Shown: positions 61,995-64,000 of the stretch, piece by piece
Numbering within the stretch: the stretch's first letter is position 1
Layout of the letters: each line of letters opens with the position of its first letter
NCBI GenBank assembly: GCA_019751915.1
Contig: JAIEMS010000019.1
Location: forward strand, 62,001-126,000
Length of the DNA: 64,000 nucleotides
Direction: 5' to 3'
Source of the DNA: Burkholderiaceae bacterium
GTDB lineage: Bacteria > Pseudomonadota > Gammaproteobacteria > Burkholderiales > Burkholderiaceae_C
Made by a program: the position numbers and the translations under genes
Notes under the pieces: generated by a model
The model's database searches: none
The model's input: the letters and a program-made list of their open reading frames with translations, nothing else
What the model was told of the DNA's origin: nothing

Positions 61995-64000
61995 ATGACC
62001 TCCGCAGCATCGATCACCTCCCTGTCCAACGCCGAACCGGGCGACACCACAGCCCCAGTGCTGGTATCGGCAACCGTCAGCGACACCACTTTGGTACTGG
62101 TCTACAACGAAGCGCTGGATGCCCAAAATCCTGCCAACGCCAGCAGTTTTAGCGTCAAAGTGGGCGATAAAACCATCGCGCTGGCCAGCACCGACCCCGT
62201 GACAGTCGATAGCGAACGCAAAGTTGTCACCCTCAAACTCGCCAGCCCGGTCGCCCAAGGCAGCACGGTCACGCTCAGCTACACCGACCCCAGCGCCGAC
62301 AACGATGCCAAAGCCACACAAGACAAAGCCGGTAACGATGCCGCCTCGTTCAGCAATGTCAGCGTCGGCCACTCGGCGGTGAACTTTTTGTCTAACAGCA
62401 AAGATGCCAGTGCCACCAACCAAGACGCATCGGCAGAATCACACGCCCGCTACATTGGCTCGGCAGTGCTGTTTGTCGGCACCGATGGCACTTGGTCGGT
62501 CGGTACACCGGGCCAAAAGGTTGGCGAATACCAAAAGGTCAAACTCTCTGGTGTGGGCAACATCCACGACGACTCCTACGAAATGACGGCACTGACAGCC
62601 GAAACCCGCGAAGGTGGTGGCTACACGCTGTATCTGCAATCGAACGCCGATGCACGCGACTTTTTTGAGGTCTCCACCGATGCCCAAGGCAACGTCACCG
62701 GCGGCTTCAAAATGAGCACCGAGCAACTGTTTGCCGCCGAAAAGAAGTATGGCGTTGATTTGAACGACAACGGCGGTTTGGGTGCAGACATGGTGCTGAT
62801 CGATACCGGCAAGACCGACGTTTACGTCGATGGTCTAGGGACGTACCAGCTGAAAAAAGCCGATGGCTCCTTTTTGCCACTTTCTTATGAAGGCGAAGCC
62901 CTGACCCAAGAAATTTTGGACAACTACGAGATGGAGGCTGCCGTGCCCAACCCCGATGGCGGCTACCAACTTTACCTGAGCGACCCGGCCAGCGGCGTGT
63001 TTGAAATGTCCACCGATGCCAATGGGCGCATCGAAACCGAAACCGTCAACACCGTCAGCCCAGCACCCAGCAATCCACCTAGTGCCAAAACAGGTGCAAG
63101 CGGCACGTCAGAAGCGCTGTCAGCGGCTGAAGCGAAAACCGGTGAAGATCTGAACCGCGCCGGCGACACCGTGGTCACGCCGGGCTGGACTGCTGCCTTG
63201 CAAACAGCGGCCATTCGCACCGAGGTCGAGGCACAAACCGCCAACGGCGGAAAAATCAACCACGCAGGGTTGGTGAAAATCGTGGATACAGCCGTGCAAG
63301 TAGCCAATGGCAACCCGATTGGCAACGAGATTTTTAGCGACCTCAAGGCCATTGCAGCGCGCGCCCAAGGCCTGTTTACCAGCCAAGACCAAGCTGGTGC
63401 CGACGTGAGTTACCTACAATACACCTTTGACCAAATGGTCAACGGCTCTAAGGCCAACAACTTTTACACCGGCGGCACGGCCAAAGCGCAGGGACTGGGC
63501 AACCTCAGTGCCAGCGCCAGTAGCGACACACTGAAAAAGCTCGAGAACAAATGGCTGCTGGGCAAAGACCTGCCCAATCCCAACACCGAAGGTGATACCG
63601 CCAACGCTGATGCCAGCGCTGCCTCGGGGATTTACAAAACCTTTGGGGGAGAGCTGATCAACAGCGCTAGCGCTGCCGACGTGAACCAAGGCAGTGCTGG
63701 CACCTGCTACCTGCTGGCAGCGATGGCAGCCATTGCACAGGTCAATCCCAACGCTGTGCCCCACATGTTCACTAGCAACGGCACTGGCACCGATGGCCTG
63801 CAAACGTGGGGCGTTCGTTTTTACGACACCAAAGGCCAAACCCATTGGGTGACAGTCAACAACCAACTGGTGGTTCGTACTGCCGAAGATACCAGTGCGA
63901 CCTACACCAAGACCAAAGGAATTGATGCACAGGGCAACTCGACCCAAGAGATGTGGGCACCGCTGCTCGAAAAGGCCTATGCCCAAGCCAACGAGCTGGA
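61995..64000 (+). CDS. Large calpain-like cysteine protease with SwmB and W_rich_C-like domains (runs off the window)
   Basis: Open from ATG 61995 (AAAGG upstream) with no stop to the window end: 668 residues seen. Residues about 15-120 look like an SwmB/Ig-like repeat (VSATVSDTTLVLVYNEALDA, VAQGSTVTLSYTD). About 190-260 follow the W_rich_C pattern GGGYTLYLQ...FEVSTDAQGNV...YGVDLNDNGGLG; a second, shorter copy (GGYQLYLS...FEMSTDANGRI) is at about 315-345. From about 540 on is a calpain C2 domain: Cys571 in VNQGSAGTCYLLAAMAAIAQ, then RFYDTKGQTHWVTVNNQLVV and MWAPLLEKAYAQANEL. Asp and Trp of the classical QGxLGDCWFL are Thr and Tyr. Catalytic His/Asn lie beyond the window. Probably secreted by a type I system; export signal not visible. 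Confidence 0.8.
   Translation, partial: MTSAASITSLSNAEPGDTTAPVLVSATVSDTTLVLVYNEALDAQNPANASSFSVKVGDKTIALASTDPVTVDSERKVVTLKLASPVAQGSTVTLSYTDPSADNDAKATQDKAGNDAASFSNVSVGHSAVNFLSNSKDASATNQDASAESHARYIGSAVLFVGTDGTWSVGTPGQKVGEYQKVKLSGVGNIHDDSYEMTALTAETREGGGYTLYLQSNADARDFFEVSTDAQGNVTGGFKMSTEQLFAAEKKYGVDLNDNGGLGADMVLIDTGKTDVYVDGLGTYQLKKADGSFLPLSYEGEALTQEILDNYEMEAAVPNPDGGYQLYLSDPASGVFEMSTDANGRIETETVNTVSPAPSNPPSAKTGASGTSEALSAAEAKTGEDLNRAGDTVVTPGWTAALQTAAIRTEVEAQTANGGKINHAGLVKIVDTAVQVANGNPIGNEIFSDLKAIAARAQGLFTSQDQAGADVSYLQYTFDQMVNGSKANNFYTGGTAKAQGLGNLSASASSDTLKKLENKWLLGKDLPNPNTEGDTANADASAASGIYKTFGGELINSASAADVNQGSAGTCYLLAAMAAIAQVNPNAVPHMFTSNGTGTDGLQTWGVRFYDTKGQTHWVTVNNQLVVRTAEDTSATYTKTKGIDAQGNSTQEMWAPLLEKAYAQANEL

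Overview
The window looks like chromosomal DNA of a betaproteobacterium of the order Burkholderiales, most likely Comamonadaceae. The evidence is the high GC content, close packing with many 4-base ATGA start/stop overlaps, the large YhdP-type AsmA protein, the split transhydrogenase alpha subunit, the DUF4178/SPFH cluster, and a recurrent short sequence of the type 'GCTAT..AATAGCT(G/A)C..AAGCGCTAGAGGCC' that I associate with this family. I cannot name a genus from the sequence.

Layout. 6-1226 is a ketoacyl-ACP synthase whose operon partners probably lie left of the window. 1303-15159 holds housekeeping genes: yaeQ, purB, a glutathione transferase, a degenerate HD-GYP protein, glnE, a 1395-residue AsmA/YhdP protein, an OmpA lipoprotein, mltA and mtnN. 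15172-29279 is mostly on the minus strand: fadD, the pnt transhydrogenase genes with an extra lipoprotein gene between them, fba, pyk, two outer-membrane-type lipoproteins (one FlgO-like), pgk, azlCD, fmt and def; a PAP2 phosphatase lies on the plus strand. 29419-41373 is a minus-strand cluster that runs SPFH protein, DUF4178 protein, DUF350 protein, chemotaxis receptor, membrane aminopropyltransferase, hybrid-like histidine kinase, HD-GYP response regulator and FAD amine oxidoreductase. It looks like a membrane-stress/polyamine cassette with signalling genes interleaved.

41498-44288 holds a small flagellar-axial-like protein and malic enzyme. 44417-48000 is an accessory island: a barnase/barstar pair, an unknown membrane protein, remnants of two antitoxins (CopG-like and HicB), a low-GC section with an integron-type attC site between two cassette-like genes (one frameshifted, one HEPN-like), and an 11-bp tandem repeat. 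48094-59140 returns to core genes: radA, ilvE, a zinc-finger protein, a WaaE-like glycosyltransferase, an O-antigen-ligase-like protein, a nitronate monooxygenase, an OmpR-type two-component system, ampG, an M48 protease and an AI-2E/PerM transporter. 59163-64000 holds a FliD-like orphan, a DUF4239 protein abutting the tail of a GGDEF gene, a metallo-beta-lactamase-fold hydrolase, and the start of a large protein with an SwmB-like domain, a W_rich_C-like repeat and a calpain-type cysteine protease domain, cut by the window end.

Functional themes. There is glycolysis and redox supply (fba, pgk, pyk, pnt, maeB), nitrogen control (glnE), translation start (def, fmt), peptidoglycan turnover and recycling (mltA, ampG) and lipopolysaccharide completion. 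The parts that deserve the closest look are the polyamine/SPFH cluster, the attC cassette remnant, the calpain protein, and the short dispersed repeat that appears inside or at the ends of several genes.
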